Source: Ruegeria arenilitoris
Lineage (GTDB): Bacteria > Pseudomonadota > Alphaproteobacteria > Rhodobacterales > Rhodobacteraceae
Assembly (NCBI RefSeq): GCF_013031355.1
Contig: NZ_WPZO01000001.1
Location: 62,001 to 126,000, forward strand
DNA: 64,000 nucleotides
Direction: 5' to 3'
Positions 1 to 7,659 of the stretch are shown one piece after another. The position numbers and the translations under genes are program-made. The notes beneath the pieces are model-generated. The model was not told the origin of the DNA and made no database searches. It worked only from the letters and a program-made list of their open reading frames with translations. Position 1 is the first letter of the stretch. The number at the start of each line of letters is the position of its first letter.

Positions 1-309
1 CACGAGGCGCCAGACATTCTGGGCCTTGGTCCCAAGTCGTCACGCGAATTGCCACGCGCGATGGAAAAGATCGCCGAAGAAGGACGCGGTGTGGTTTGCC
101 TGTTCCGCCAGCCGCGCAACTCGCTGTATGCGGCCGAAGACGAAGGCCCCCGTACCATCAAGCAAACCGGCCTCGGCGCACAGATCTTGTCCAAGATGGG
201 TATTCAGGAACTGGTGCTGCTGACCGACTCGCCGGAAACCGTATATCTGGGGCTCGACGCGTTTGGCTTGTCCATCGTCGGGACCCGCTCCATTCTCAAG
301 GAAGACTGA
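1..309 (+). CDS. ribB: RibB/RibBA 3' end (partial)
   Basis: C-terminal fragment of the enzyme making 3,4-dihydroxy-2-butanone 4-phosphate for riboflavin synthesis. The frame is open from base 1, so the N-terminal catalytic half lies outside the window. What is visible resembles the GTP-cyclohydrolase-II-like C-terminal domain of RibBA (QTGLGAQIL, then LLTDSPE and a GLDAFGLSIVG end, the counterpart of the GLEGYGLEIV end of that family). In many alphaproteobacteria this domain is degenerate, so GTP cyclohydrolase activity should not be assumed. ribH follows after 2 bases, which indicates an operon. Identification is fairly sure because of the RibH neighbour. Confidence 0.8.
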   Translation, partial: HEAPDILGLGPKSSRELPRAMEKIAEEGRGVVCLFRQPRNSLYAAEDEGPRTIKQTGLGAQILSKMGIQELVLLTDSPETVYLGLDAFGLSIVGTRSILKED

Positions 310-311
310 TC

Positions 312-863
312 GTGGCTGAACAAGACAAACACGGCGTTCTGCCGACCCCGACCTTCGACAAGCCGGTGAAACTGCTGCTGGTTGTGGCCCCGTTTTATCG
401 CGCCGTCGCCGATAACATGGTCGCCGGTGCCAAGGCCGAAATCGAAGCCGCTGGCGGTACCTGCGATGTGGTCGAAGTCCCCGGCGCGCTGGAAATCCCC
501 ACTGCCATCGCCATGGCCGACCGTCAGTGTAACTACGACGGCTATGTTGCGCTGGGCTGTGTTATTCGCGGTGAGACCACGCATTATGAAACCGTCTGCA
601 ACGATTCCAGTCGCGCCATTCAGTTGATGGGCCTTCAGGGTCTGCTGATCGGCAATGGCATCCTGACCGTCGAAAATGACGATCAGGCCGAAGTTCGCGC
701 AAATCCCGAAAAGATGAATAAAGGTGGCGGAGCAGCCGCTGCGGCCTTGCATCTGATCGCGCTCAGCCGTAAGTGGGGCGCTTCGAAAAAGGGCGTCGGC
801 TTCAAGCCCCCGTCCGAGTCCATCCTTGTGGCGGGCGACAGCAACGGACCCACGACAGCATGA
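312..863 (+). CDS. ribH: 6,7-dimethyl-8-ribityllumazine synthase
   Basis: Condenses 3,4-dihydroxy-2-butanone 4-phosphate with the ribitylamino-pyrimidine to give lumazine, the penultimate riboflavin step; the family forms cytosolic pentamers or icosahedra. The 183-residue product has VVAPFYRAVADNMVAGA near the start, VPGALEIPTAI and the GCVIRGETTHYETVCND active-site stretch. The start is GTG at 312, two bases after the ribB stop, with a purine-rich AAGGAAG upstream. A long tail of about 25 residues follows the usual EA-rich end (GGGAAAAAL). It overlaps nusB by four bases (ATGA), so the two are probably translationally coupled. Confidence 0.95.
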   Translation: MAEQDKHGVLPTPTFDKPVKLLLVVAPFYRAVADNMVAGAKAEIEAAGGTCDVVEVPGALEIPTAIAMADRQCNYDGYVALGCVIRGETTHYETVCNDSSRAIQLMGLQGLLIGNGILTVENDDQAEVRANPEKMNKGGGAAAAALHLIALSRKWGASKKGVGFKPPSESILVAGDSNGPTTA

Positions 864-1342
864 CCCAGACAGACGCGCCGAAACCGGCCAACCAGAAACG
901 CCTGATGAAATCTGCCGCCCGGCTCTACGCCGTGCAGGCGCTGTTCCAGATGGAGCAGTCGGGCCAGACGACCGAACAGGTTGTGAACGAGTTTCTGGAT
1001 CACCGGTTTGGTGCTGTCTATGAGGGCGAGGAAATGCTGGACGGCGATACCCGCGTCTTCCGCAAACTGGTCGAGGACGCGGTGAACTATCAGGCCCCGA
1101 TTGACCAGATGACTGACCGTGCGCTGGTCGCCAAATGGCCCATCGCGCGCATCGACCCGACCCTGCGCGCAACTTTCCGTGCGGCGGGGGCGGAACTGAC
1201 CCAAAGCGACACGCCGCCCAAGGTGGTCATCACCGAATTCGTTGACGTGGCGCGCGCCTTTTTTCCCGAAGGCAAGGAGCCGAAATTCGTCAACGCCGTG
1301 CTGGATCACATGGCGCGCGAGGCCCAGCCCGAGGCGTTCTGA
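860..1342 (+). CDS. nusB: transcription antitermination factor NusB
   Basis: RNA-binding antitermination factor that acts with NusE/S10 on boxA of rRNA operons. The 160-residue all-helical protein carries SAARLYAVQALFQMEQSG at the N-terminus, ARIDPTLRATFRAAGAEL in the middle and the C-terminal VDVARAFF...KFVNAVLD signature. The ATG at 860 overlaps the ribH stop (ATGA); an earlier in-frame ATG at 773 lies inside ribH and is rejected. The ribH-nusB order is common in bacteria. Confidence 0.95.
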   Translation: MTQTDAPKPANQKRLMKSAARLYAVQALFQMEQSGQTTEQVVNEFLDHRFGAVYEGEEMLDGDTRVFRKLVEDAVNYQAPIDQMTDRALVAKWPIARIDPTLRATFRAAGAELTQSDTPPKVVITEFVDVARAFFPEGKEPKFVNAVLDHMAREAQPEAF

Positions 1343-1401
1343 CGCCTTTACGCGGGACTTACATGCGCTAAACTGAATGTCATAGCGCAAGGAGAGTCGC
1401 C

Positions 1402-1698
1402 ATGCCCAAACTGATCCGGCTGTATATCACTCAGGTTGCCTGGGGGTTCGTGATTTCGGCGGTGTTTGTCGGTGTTCTTCTGGCCCTGAACGTCGCAAAT
1501 TTGCGCCATCTGATCACAAGCTCGGAAATGGGCTTGATCGCGCTTGGCATGATCTGGTTCATGAACGGGATCGTCTTCGCAGGGGTGCAATTCGCCTATG
1601 CGATCATGAGCATGGCCGAAAAGCCGCAGGGTCCGCGCCGCGGAACGCCTGTGGCCGCCGAATTCAAGCCCGTGATGGTCAAGACCGATAACAGCTGA
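1402..1698 (+). CDS. small two-helix membrane protein, unknown
   Basis: A 98-residue protein of unknown function. Two hydrophobic helices are visible: residues about 9-31 (QVAWGFVISAVFVGVLLALNV) and about 43-70 (MGLIALGMIWFMNGIVFAGV). They are followed by a basic, proline-containing tail. The ATG has an AAGGAGA ribosome site nine bases upstream, which supports expression. It follows nusB by 59 bases in the same direction. I recall similar small proteins in Rhodobacterales genomes but no characterised role. Confidence 0.8.
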   Translation: MPKLIRLYITQVAWGFVISAVFVGVLLALNVANLRHLITSSEMGLIALGMIWFMNGIVFAGVQFAYAIMSMAEKPQGPRRGTPVAAEFKPVMVKTDNS

Positions 1699-1823
1699 TA
1701 CCTGAATCTGGGTTGGCGGGCTGACCTTTTCACAGCGATTGCGCGTAAACCGCTTGAATGTCGGAACATGTTGCCATCTGATGTTGGCCAAACACACCAA
1801 CCGGCAGCGAAAGAGCATATCCT

Positions 1824-3206
1824 GTGAACACCAGAACTTACGAAGAGGTCATCGCCTCTCGGGCCTTTCGCGAGGATCTTGCAGACCTGAACCATGCCAT
1901 TGCAGAGGGGTTGAAGCGGGCAGGTGAACCTGTCGCCATCAACGGGAACGTCTGTTACGGTCATATGCAACCGGACTTCCATCTGAGCGATCTGGAACCC
2001 GGGATGGAACCCAAGCGACGGGCTCTGCACCTGTTGGCACAGGACAGTACCTGTTTTGTCGAGGTCGGCGTCGCCGGGGGACATGCAGCCTTGCTGGCGT
2101 TGCACTCCAATCCTGAACTCAAGTTTATAGGGATCGATCTCGGGCAGCGGCTCAGGGCGTCCTGGCCGCCGGTGGACATCTATGTTCCGATTGTTTTCAA
2201 ATGGTTGGGAGACAGGTTTCCGGGGCGTGTCAAACTGTACATGTCGGACGCCCTTGACGGGTTGCGTCAGGCGGCGGCAGAACAACCCTTTGGCCCGATC
2301 GACCTGTTGCACCTCGACGCATTGAAGAAAACCAGAATTCAGGAGGTCGAGGCTGTTTGGCCAGGATTGGCCGGGCGCTGCTATCTGTTGCAGGGCGACA
2401 ATAAGAACGGCCATGTTCAGGCCAGTTCCGAGAAAATGATCGCAGAGGGGCGGGCCCGTCGGGTCACTTCTTCGCAGTTTCAGGAGATACAAAGCGCCAC
2501 TTATGATGTGCTGACGACCGGGCCGGATATTGTCGCGAGCAAGGCCAATTTCGAAAACCTGATGGGCCAACGGATATTGCTTTGCGTGTGCCATCAGGAT
2601 GACGAGACGTTGTTTTGCGGCTCGACACTGTCACGCCTGAAGGACAAGGCGGATGTGACGGTCGCCAGCTTCTTTCGACCCGCGCCCAACCGCCGTGATA
2701 CAAACACTCGCGAGGCAGCCATGCAGCGCGTGTGTGATGCGGTTGGGGCTCGGAGGGTTCAGTTTCCCTTTGCCGTTGAAGAGGATCACAGGCGGTTGCG
2801 GCGCTTTATCAAGATGCCGTCCGAGCCCGCGGACAATCCCCCTGAGTTGCTGCGCCCTTTGCACCGCCATCCTCTGTTCGACCTGCTGAGCGGATCGGCT
2901 TTTGCCCTGATGCAACAGATCAGGCCGTCGACCATCATCACACACAATCAAGTGGGTGAGTACGGTCACATCGAACACGTCCTGCTGCACTACGCGGTTC
3001 TGCAGGCTGCCCGGCGGTACCAGGGTGCAAACGTCCTAAGCTTTGGTGTCGGGTTGCCTGAGGTGGATTTTGTTGTGCCGTCTTGGCCCGAACAGAAGAA
3101 CCAGTTCTTCGACGAATACATGCCGCAGTGGAAGGGTAGGAAACTGTATGATTTCGCTCTGTCGGACGAGGGGTTTGTCCAACAGGACCTTTCGGTCGAC
3201 GACTAA
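1824..3206 (+). CDS. methyltransferase/PIG-L deacetylase fusion
   Basis: A 460-residue two-domain protein. Residues about 50-210 look like a class I SAM-dependent methyltransferase of the Methyltransf_24 type: FVEVGVAGGHAALLAL (motif I), FIGIDLG (acidic residue after strand 2) and DLLHLDAL (motif IV). Residues about 250-440 match PIG-L/LmbE zinc deacetylases: the AHPDDE motif appears as H257-QDDE, and the distal YGHPDH motif as YGH382-IEH385. PIG-L enzymes remove N-acetyl groups from GlcNAc-type substrates, so the fusion may deacetylate and methylate a sugar conjugate. The start is GTG with AAAGAG upstream. An oppositely oriented glycosyltransferase lies 214 bases downstream. The substrate is unknown. 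Confidence 0.8.
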   Translation: MNTRTYEEVIASRAFREDLADLNHAIAEGLKRAGEPVAINGNVCYGHMQPDFHLSDLEPGMEPKRRALHLLAQDSTCFVEVGVAGGHAALLALHSNPELKFIGIDLGQRLRASWPPVDIYVPIVFKWLGDRFPGRVKLYMSDALDGLRQAAAEQPFGPIDLLHLDALKKTRIQEVEAVWPGLAGRCYLLQGDNKNGHVQASSEKMIAEGRARRVTSSQFQEIQSATYDVLTTGPDIVASKANFENLMGQRILLCVCHQDDETLFCGSTLSRLKDKADVTVASFFRPAPNRRDTNTREAAMQRVCDAVGARRVQFPFAVEEDHRRLRRFIKMPSEPADNPPELLRPLHRHPLFDLLSGSAFALMQQIRPSTIITHNQVGEYGHIEHVLLHYAVLQAARRYQGANVLSFGVGLPEVDFVVPSWPEQKNQFFDEYMPQWKGRKLYDFALSDEGFVQQDLSVDD

Positions 3207-3257
3207 GGTGGTGATGTGGCGGGACCACCAGTCAACCGTGCGGTGTGATTCCCGAGG

Positions 3258-3273
3258 ACCTGTATGTACAGGT
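3258..3273. repeat. 7-bp-arm inverted repeat downstream of fusion gene
   Basis: ACCTGTA and TACAGGT arms separated by two bases, in the 214-base space between the convergent fusion gene and glycosyltransferase. The rest of that space shows no coding frame or RNA I can name. The repeat could be a weak terminator or a chance palindrome; there is no T-run. Confidence 0.3.
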
Positions 3274-3420
3274 GGGCGCCAGGTAATCAGGCCAGGACCT
3301 GAACAGAGCCAGCCCCCTCGGAATTGCTTAAGGCCACCAGAATGCTACCAGTCACAAGAAGGGCAGTGCCCGCCACGGGCTTAAGTAGGGCGTACGACCG
3401 CCTTGCGCAAGTCTCAGGGT

Positions 3421-4314
3421 TCAGAACAGGGCTTTAAATCGTTCCGGAATTGGGAATGTCCAGCTTCTTCTGATGGTTGCGTGCCTCCACAAACCTTCCT
3501 GTTTGTCGAAAGCCCAGGTTTCGCGCAGTTTTTTGTGAATATGCGGAAATGAGAGGTCCACTTGACGCGGTGGGCCAGCGTCCGCAAAGACCTTTAACTC
3601 GTCCGAGATTTGGTCGAGGGTCCGATACCAACCCCTGCCAGCTACGCCATCGACCATTTTGGCGTCCGGGTTTGAAATCTGCTGCAACCGTTCCTGTTGG
3701 CGTTCGATCAGCATTCCGTTGTCCAGATACTTGAGATGGAACAGAAATAGTTTGTCCGACAGCACGCGGTCGGGGTTGGATGAGAAATGTTGGCCCAAGC
3801 TCCACGTGACAGGTTTCCGGAGGATACAAGGCTTGCTGTAGAGCGTGTTTATACGCCCGAAAGATCGCTGTTCGAGGATACCGCGTGACGGGTCGAACGC
3901 GTCTTCGAGGTCGGTTCTGTGAACCAGATCAATCGCAAACGGCGCGATGACGTCTGCCGTGGTCTCTTCTAGTATATACCGGATCGGATCCGATCCGATC
4001 TCGGGGTCCAGAGCCACAAGCTCGTCCACGTCGCCGCCGATGACCACGTTATAGCGAAGGGTCAAAGAACCGGCGAAGGAAGACAGAAAGTTCCAGCGTC
4101 TCTGGTCCCATCCGGGGCTTGGATCGTCTTGCGGCAGAACAATGACCGTGCAGCCCTCAAGGTTGTCCGGCAATTCGCTGTCCGCCCCATCAACAAGGAT
4201 GAATAGGTTCTGACGCGGGACAAATCGTGAATAGTAGTCGACCCAGAGCCTCAAAAAGAAGTTCTCGTTGCGGACCATGGTCCACACTGCGACCTTGTCG
4301 TTAAACAATTCCAA
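3421..4314 (-). CDS. glycosyltransferase family 2-like protein
   Basis: A 297-residue protein with the fold signature of the Glyco_tranf_2_4/GT92-like group: N-terminal VAVWTMVRNENFFLRLWVDYYSR (MVRNE, then the helix), NLFILVDGAD and the metal-binding GGDVDELVALDP (DxD-type) at about residues 93-104. No signal peptide or membrane helix is evident. It probably transfers a sugar in polysaccharide or surface-glycan synthesis. It converges on the methyltransferase/PIG-L gene, consistent with a small glycan-modification islet. The first start is a TTG; a second TTG two codons later has the better-placed AAGG, so the true start is uncertain by two residues. Confidence 0.7.
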   Translation of the reverse strand: MELFNDKVAVWTMVRNENFFLRLWVDYYSRFVPRQNLFILVDGADSELPDNLEGCTVIVLPQDDPSPGWDQRRWNFLSSFAGSLTLRYNVVIGGDVDELVALDPEIGSDPIRYILEETTADVIAPFAIDLVHRTDLEDAFDPSRGILEQRSFGRINTLYSKPCILRKPVTWSLGQHFSSNPDRVLSDKLFLFHLKYLDNGMLIERQQERLQQISNPDAKMVDGVAGRGWYRTLDQISDELKVFADAGPPRQVDLSFPHIHKKLRETWAFDKQEGLWRHATIRRSWTFPIPERFKALF

Positions 4315-4460
4315 TACCTTGCAGACTGCCTATTGGCCTTTTGGATACTTCATGTTGGCTGATCCGTCCACCTGGGCCGCGGCCCATTCCGAAAGCCGTG
4401 CCAATTTATCTGCTCGGGCCTGAATAAATGGCGGCTGTGTTGACCGCGAGGTTGCTTTTT

Positions 4461-4475
4461 GTTCACGAATTGTTC
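4461..4475 (+). promoter_or_regulatory. LexA (SOS) box of mmcB
   Basis: A direct repeat GTTC-ACGAATT-GTTC fits exactly the alphaproteobacterial LexA operator GTTC-N7-GTTC. It ends 11 bases before the mmcB ATG. mmcB is known as a DNA-damage-inducible gene in Caulobacter, so the site and gene agree. Confidence 0.85.
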
Positions 4476-4486
4476 ACACTTACCGT

Positions 4487-4918
4487 ATGACACTAGATCT
4501 TCAGCCCGGACAACGATTGGCGCGGGGCGTCGCCCGTCACCTGCTGACGCATGGCTTTGTTTCGGTTGAAGAATTCGTGCCGGCGCGCGGTCTTCGTGTC
4601 GATGTCATGGGGCTGGGCCCCAAGGGTGAGCTGTGGGTGATCGAATGCAAATCCAGCCGGGCTGATTACCAATCAGATTCCAAGTGGCAAGGCTATCTTG
4701 AGTGGTGCGATCGGTTTTTCTGGGCGGTGGACATCGATTTCCCGACCGATCTGTTGCCCGCGGAAACCGGCCTGATCATCGCCGACGCTTATGATGCCGA
4801 GATTGTCCGCATGGCGCCGGAAGATAAGCTAGCCCCGGCGCGACGCAAGAAGATGATCCAGAAGTTTGCGGTGGACGCCGCCCGCAGGTTACAGGCGCTG
4901 CGTGATCCCCGGATCTGA
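4487..4918 (+). CDS. mmcB: MmcB family DNA repair protein
   Basis: A 143-residue member of the MmcB (formerly DUF2031) family, required in Caulobacter for survival of mitomycin C damage. The sequence shows a PD-(D/E)xK nuclease-like core: RGLRVDVMGL (acidic residue), then WVIECKSSRADYQSD (ExK) and KWQGYLEWCDRFFWAVD. The length is typical for the family. It is probably induced by DNA damage through the LexA box directly upstream. It is monocistronic here; the next gene is convergent and only 4 bases away. Confidence 0.9.
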   Translation: MTLDLQPGQRLARGVARHLLTHGFVSVEEFVPARGLRVDVMGLGPKGELWVIECKSSRADYQSDSKWQGYLEWCDRFFWAVDIDFPTDLLPAETGLIIADAYDAEIVRMAPEDKLAPARRKKMIQKFAVDAARRLQALRDPRI

Positions 4919-4922
4919 AGGC

Positions 4923-5111
4923 TTAGCCTTTGACGGCGCGGGCAGCTTGCGCGGCAGCGCGGATTTCGTCCGCGATTTCCTCGGCTTCTTCGGGATCGAA
5001 ATCCATTGGTATCTCGATGCCATCGGCCTCGATGAACAGCCGTATCATGCCTTGATCGGTGGGGCCGATCTGCAGGTTTGCCTGAATGTCGCGTTCGGTG
5101 TTGATGCCCAT
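4923..5111 (-). CDS. DUF6324 family small protein
   Basis: A 62-residue soluble acidic protein. The ADGIEIPMDFDPEEAEEIADEI stretch followed by an alanine-rich helix matches what I recall as the DUF6324 family restricted to Rhodobacterales. Function is unknown. It is convergent with mmcB (4-base gap) and divergent from the acetyltransferase at 5189. Confidence 0.75.
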   Translation of the reverse strand: MGINTERDIQANLQIGPTDQGMIRLFIEADGIEIPMDFDPEEAEEIADEIRAAAQAARAVKG

Positions 5112-5188
5112 GTTCGCCTCCGGGACTGAGCGTTCGTGCTAGCGCGCAAAGGGTTGAGAATCAAGCTGCCTTTGCGGTCAGATAGATC

Positions 5189-5671
5189 ATGGATAACGTC
5201 CGGATCAGGCCCTTTCGCCCTGCAGATACGCCTTGGCTGGTAGAGCAACACCACAGGCTATACACGAGGGACGAAGGGTTTGACGCCTCGTTCGGTGCTC
5301 TGGTGCAGCGCATACTGGACGATTTTAACACCGATCACGATTCGACGCGCGAGCGGGGTTGGATCGCCGAACACGCGGGGCAACGGCTGGGCAGTATCTT
5401 CTGCGTCTCGCTGGATGATCAAACCGCCAAACTGCGGCTGTTCCTGCTGCTGCCGGAGGTCCGGGGGCAGGGGCTGGGAAAGCGGATGCTGGACACCTGT
5501 ACGGGCTTTGCACGCAGCGTTGGATACGCGGAAATGCGGCTATGGACCCATGAAAGCCACCGGGCGGCCTGTGCGCTGTATCGGGTGAATGGGTGGCAGT
5601 TGCTGGACAGCAAACCGGTACATTCATTTGGGGTCGATCTTGTCGAACAAAGCTGGAAATTTCGGCTTTAA
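5189..5671 (+). CDS. GNAT family N-acetyltransferase
   Basis: A 160-residue single-domain GNAT protein that would use acetyl-CoA to acylate an unknown amine. The acetyl-CoA loop appears as LLPEVRGQGLGKRMLD (R/Q-x-x-G-x-G/A type) at about residues 90-105, with the late ALYRVNGWQ motif near residue 130. Part of the family with this layout occurs fused to MarR regulators, but no MarR domain is present here. It lies 47 bases upstream of tRNA-His in the same orientation. Confidence 0.85.
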   Translation: MDNVRIRPFRPADTPWLVEQHHRLYTRDEGFDASFGALVQRILDDFNTDHDSTRERGWIAEHAGQRLGSIFCVSLDDQTAKLRLFLLLPEVRGQGLGKRMLDTCTGFARSVGYAEMRLWTHESHRAACALYRVNGWQLLDSKPVHSFGVDLVEQSWKFRL

Positions 5672-5718
5672 TCCTCTTGCATTCCCCCTGCGCGTTCGGT
5701 ACATCGCCCCTCACGAGT

Positions 5719-5795
5719 GCCGCCTTAGCTCAGTTGGTTAGAGCGCTGGATTGTGGATCCAGAGGTCCCCTGTTCAAGCCAGGGAGGCGGTACCA
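5719..5795 (+). tRNA. tRNA-His (GTG anticodon)
   Basis: A complete cloverleaf: acceptor GCCGCCT/AGGCGGT, D-arm with AGCTCAGTTGGTTAGAGC, anticodon stem CTGGA/TCCAG enclosing TTGTGGA (anticodon GTG at the centre), T-arm around TTCAAGC, and an encoded CCA at 5793-5795. The first pair is G1-U72, the discriminator is A73 and the base at -1 is T. The universal G-1:C73 histidine identity pair is therefore absent, as reported for part of the Alphaproteobacteria. Confidence 0.97.
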
Positions 5796-5897
5796 TCTCT
5801 CTCAAACAGCATACGATGCAGCGCGCGTAACACGCTCAGCTCTGCTGTTTCGATTTTCAGAAAACCTGACCCAAAGGGGTGATTGGCGCGCCTGTGA

Positions 5898-6704
5898 TCA
5901 GCGCGCCAGGTTCAGTCTCAGCTTCATTTTGCTCCGTTTCGCTACGGGCAGGTGTCGGTTCAGCCGTTTGTTGACCACGCCGAACCCCCAGATGACGACC
6001 AGCGTCAGCAGGATGAAGTAGAAGGCCAGAATCGGGTAGGGGATGAACGGGTTGAACGTCTTGTCCGCGAAATAGCCCGCGTAATAAAGGGCGTCACCGC
6101 GCTGTTGCCACACAGGGAAGGCCGAGAAGAACACCAGCGTGGTGGCGTGGAACAGGAAGATCGCCTCGTTCGTGTAGGCAGGCCATGCCAGCCGCAGCAT
6201 GGTTGGCCAGACGATACGGCGGAACCGGGACCAGCCGGTCATGCCATAGGCGTCTGCAGCTTCGATATCACCTTTGGGAATCGACCGCAGCGCGCCATAG
6301 AAAATTTCGCCCGAGTAGGCTGCGGTGTTGCAGAAGAGCACGATCAATGCGCCCAACCAGGCTGAAGTCAGAGCGTCGAGGAACGGAAAGGTCTGTTTCA
6401 GCGACAGGAAGAGGAAGTAGGCAAAGAAGAACTGGATGAACAGCGGTGAGCCCCGGAACAGGAAGATGAACCATTCCGAAGGTTTGCGCAGCCATTTGTT
6501 CGTGGACGCTTTACCAAGGGCGAGCGCGGTGGCCAGGAAGAATCCGGTCGCCAGCGCCATGATCCCGAAATAGATGTTCCAGATCATGCCCGAGCCGATC
6601 AGGGTAAACTGCTCGCACAAGGTGAAATCGTTTCGGGGAAGCAGACGCTCACCAATGCCGATCGAGCGCAGGCCGTAGTCCTGAATGGTTTGGATACAGC
6701 TCAT
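5898..6704 (-). CDS. polar amino acid ABC permease (HisM-like)
   Basis: A 268-residue inner-membrane permease of the His/Glu/Gln/Arg/opine (HAAT) family. Several hydrophobic helices are evident, and the EAA loop reads ALRSIPKGDIEAADAYGMTGWSRFRRIVWPTMLRLAWP at about residues 137-175. The first permease gene overlaps it by four bases (ATGA) and precedes it in the operon; the pair would form the heteromeric membrane channel. It is the last gene of the operon ATPase-binding protein-permease-permease. The substrate is probably a basic or polar amino acid; the sequence does not settle which. Confidence 0.9.
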   Translation of the reverse strand: MSCIQTIQDYGLRSIGIGERLLPRNDFTLCEQFTLIGSGMIWNIYFGIMALATGFFLATALALGKASTNKWLRKPSEWFIFLFRGSPLFIQFFFAYFLFLSLKQTFPFLDALTSAWLGALIVLFCNTAAYSGEIFYGALRSIPKGDIEAADAYGMTGWSRFRRIVWPTMLRLAWPAYTNEAIFLFHATTLVFFSAFPVWQQRGDALYYAGYFADKTFNPFIPYPILAFYFILLTLVVIWGFGVVNKRLNRHLPVAKRSKMKLRLNLAR

Positions 6705-7588
6705 GCGGTGGTCTCCTTGCGCAGCAGCTCTCCGCCTGAGGTCGCCTGACCGTGGGACAGGCGGCGCATCAGCCGTTCAAGACCGATCTCTGAGATGCGG
6801 GTCATGCCCAGATAGAACACAAGCAGGGCGAGGAAATACCACATGCGCCAGTCGCCATGCGGATATTGGGTGAATTTCGGGTTCTTGAACCCGCCCAGTT
6901 CGCGTGCCCAATAGACGATGTCCTCGATGCCCAGCAGGAAGAGCAGCGGCGTGGCTTTGATAAGCACCATCCACAGATTCGACAGGCCGGGCAGGGCATA
7001 GACCCACATCTGTGGCACCAGAATGCGCCAGAAGGTCTGGCGGCGGGTCATGCCGTAGGCCTCGGCCGTTTCCAGCTGGGCGTGTGGGACGGCGCGCATG
7101 CCGCCGAACAAGACGTTGGCAGCGAAGGCGCCAAAAACGATAGAGAATGTAATGACGGCCAGGAAGAACCCGTAGGTTTCGTGCACCCATTCCGGTGCAG
7201 TACCCAGCGGCAGTTTGGCAGCCTGACAGACGATAAAGTCATTGCCCTGACGTACAGGATCGGTCCATTCCGGGCAGAGGATCTTGTGGCGCGTCCACTC
7301 GAATGCCTGATCCAGTGCGATTACGAAGAACATGAAGAAGGCAATATCCGGCACGCCGCGCACGATGGCGATATAACCCTTGCCCAACAAGCTGAGAGGC
7401 GGGAAATGCGACCGGGCCGCCATCGCCCCCAAAAAGCCAAAGCCAAGTGCTACCGGCGCGGTGATCGCAAGCAGCAGCAGCACCTTGAAGAAGGACAGAT
7501 AGAACAACCAGTGCACACCGTTGGTCAGATAACAAGAGAACCAACGGAACGTGCCGAGTGTTTCGGGGTCAGTGCAGAACGAGAAAAT
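6701..7588 (-). CDS. polar amino acid ABC permease (HisQ-like), ATT start
   Basis: First membrane subunit of the amino-acid importer, with helices around LFYLSFFKVLLLLAITAPVAL, YGFFLAVITFSIVFGAF and an EAA loop GGMRAVPHAQLETAEAYGMTRRQTFWRILVPQ. The first standard start is GTG at 7516. The frame stays open for 24 more codons and encodes FCTDPETLGTFRWFSCYLTN, which looks like the conserved family N-terminus. No ATG, GTG or TTG exists there; the frame begins after a TAG at 7633-7631. ATT at 7588-7586, six bases after AAGAGG, is the best candidate start, giving 295 residues. It overlaps the next permease gene by four bases. Confidence 0.8.
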   Translation of the reverse strand: MFSFCTDPETLGTFRWFSCYLTNGVHWLFYLSFFKVLLLLAITAPVALGFGFLGAMAARSHFPPLSLLGKGYIAIVRGVPDIAFFMFFVIALDQAFEWTRHKILCPEWTDPVRQGNDFIVCQAAKLPLGTAPEWVHETYGFFLAVITFSIVFGAFAANVLFGGMRAVPHAQLETAEAYGMTRRQTFWRILVPQMWVYALPGLSNLWMVLIKATPLLFLLGIEDIVYWARELGGFKNPKFTQYPHGDWRMWYFLALLVFYLGMTRISEIGLERLMRRLSHGQATSGGELLRKETTA

Positions 7589-7620
7589 GGCGGGCCTCTT
7601 TGACTGGCAAAGGCTCTGAG

Positions 7621-7649
7621 GCGGCGCGCCCTAGGGGAAGGCGCGCCGC
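7621..7649 (-). promoter_or_regulatory. intercistronic hairpin in the ABC operon
   Basis: A perfect 10-bp stem (GCGGCGCGCC/GGCGCGCCGC) with a 9-base loop lies between the binding-protein stop and the permease start. It lacks a T-run on the transcribed strand. Such hairpins in binding-protein operons commonly protect the upstream mRNA or attenuate the downstream genes, which gives excess periplasmic protein over permease. That role is inferred here. Confidence 0.7.
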
Positions 7650-7659
7650 AGAGTTCAAA

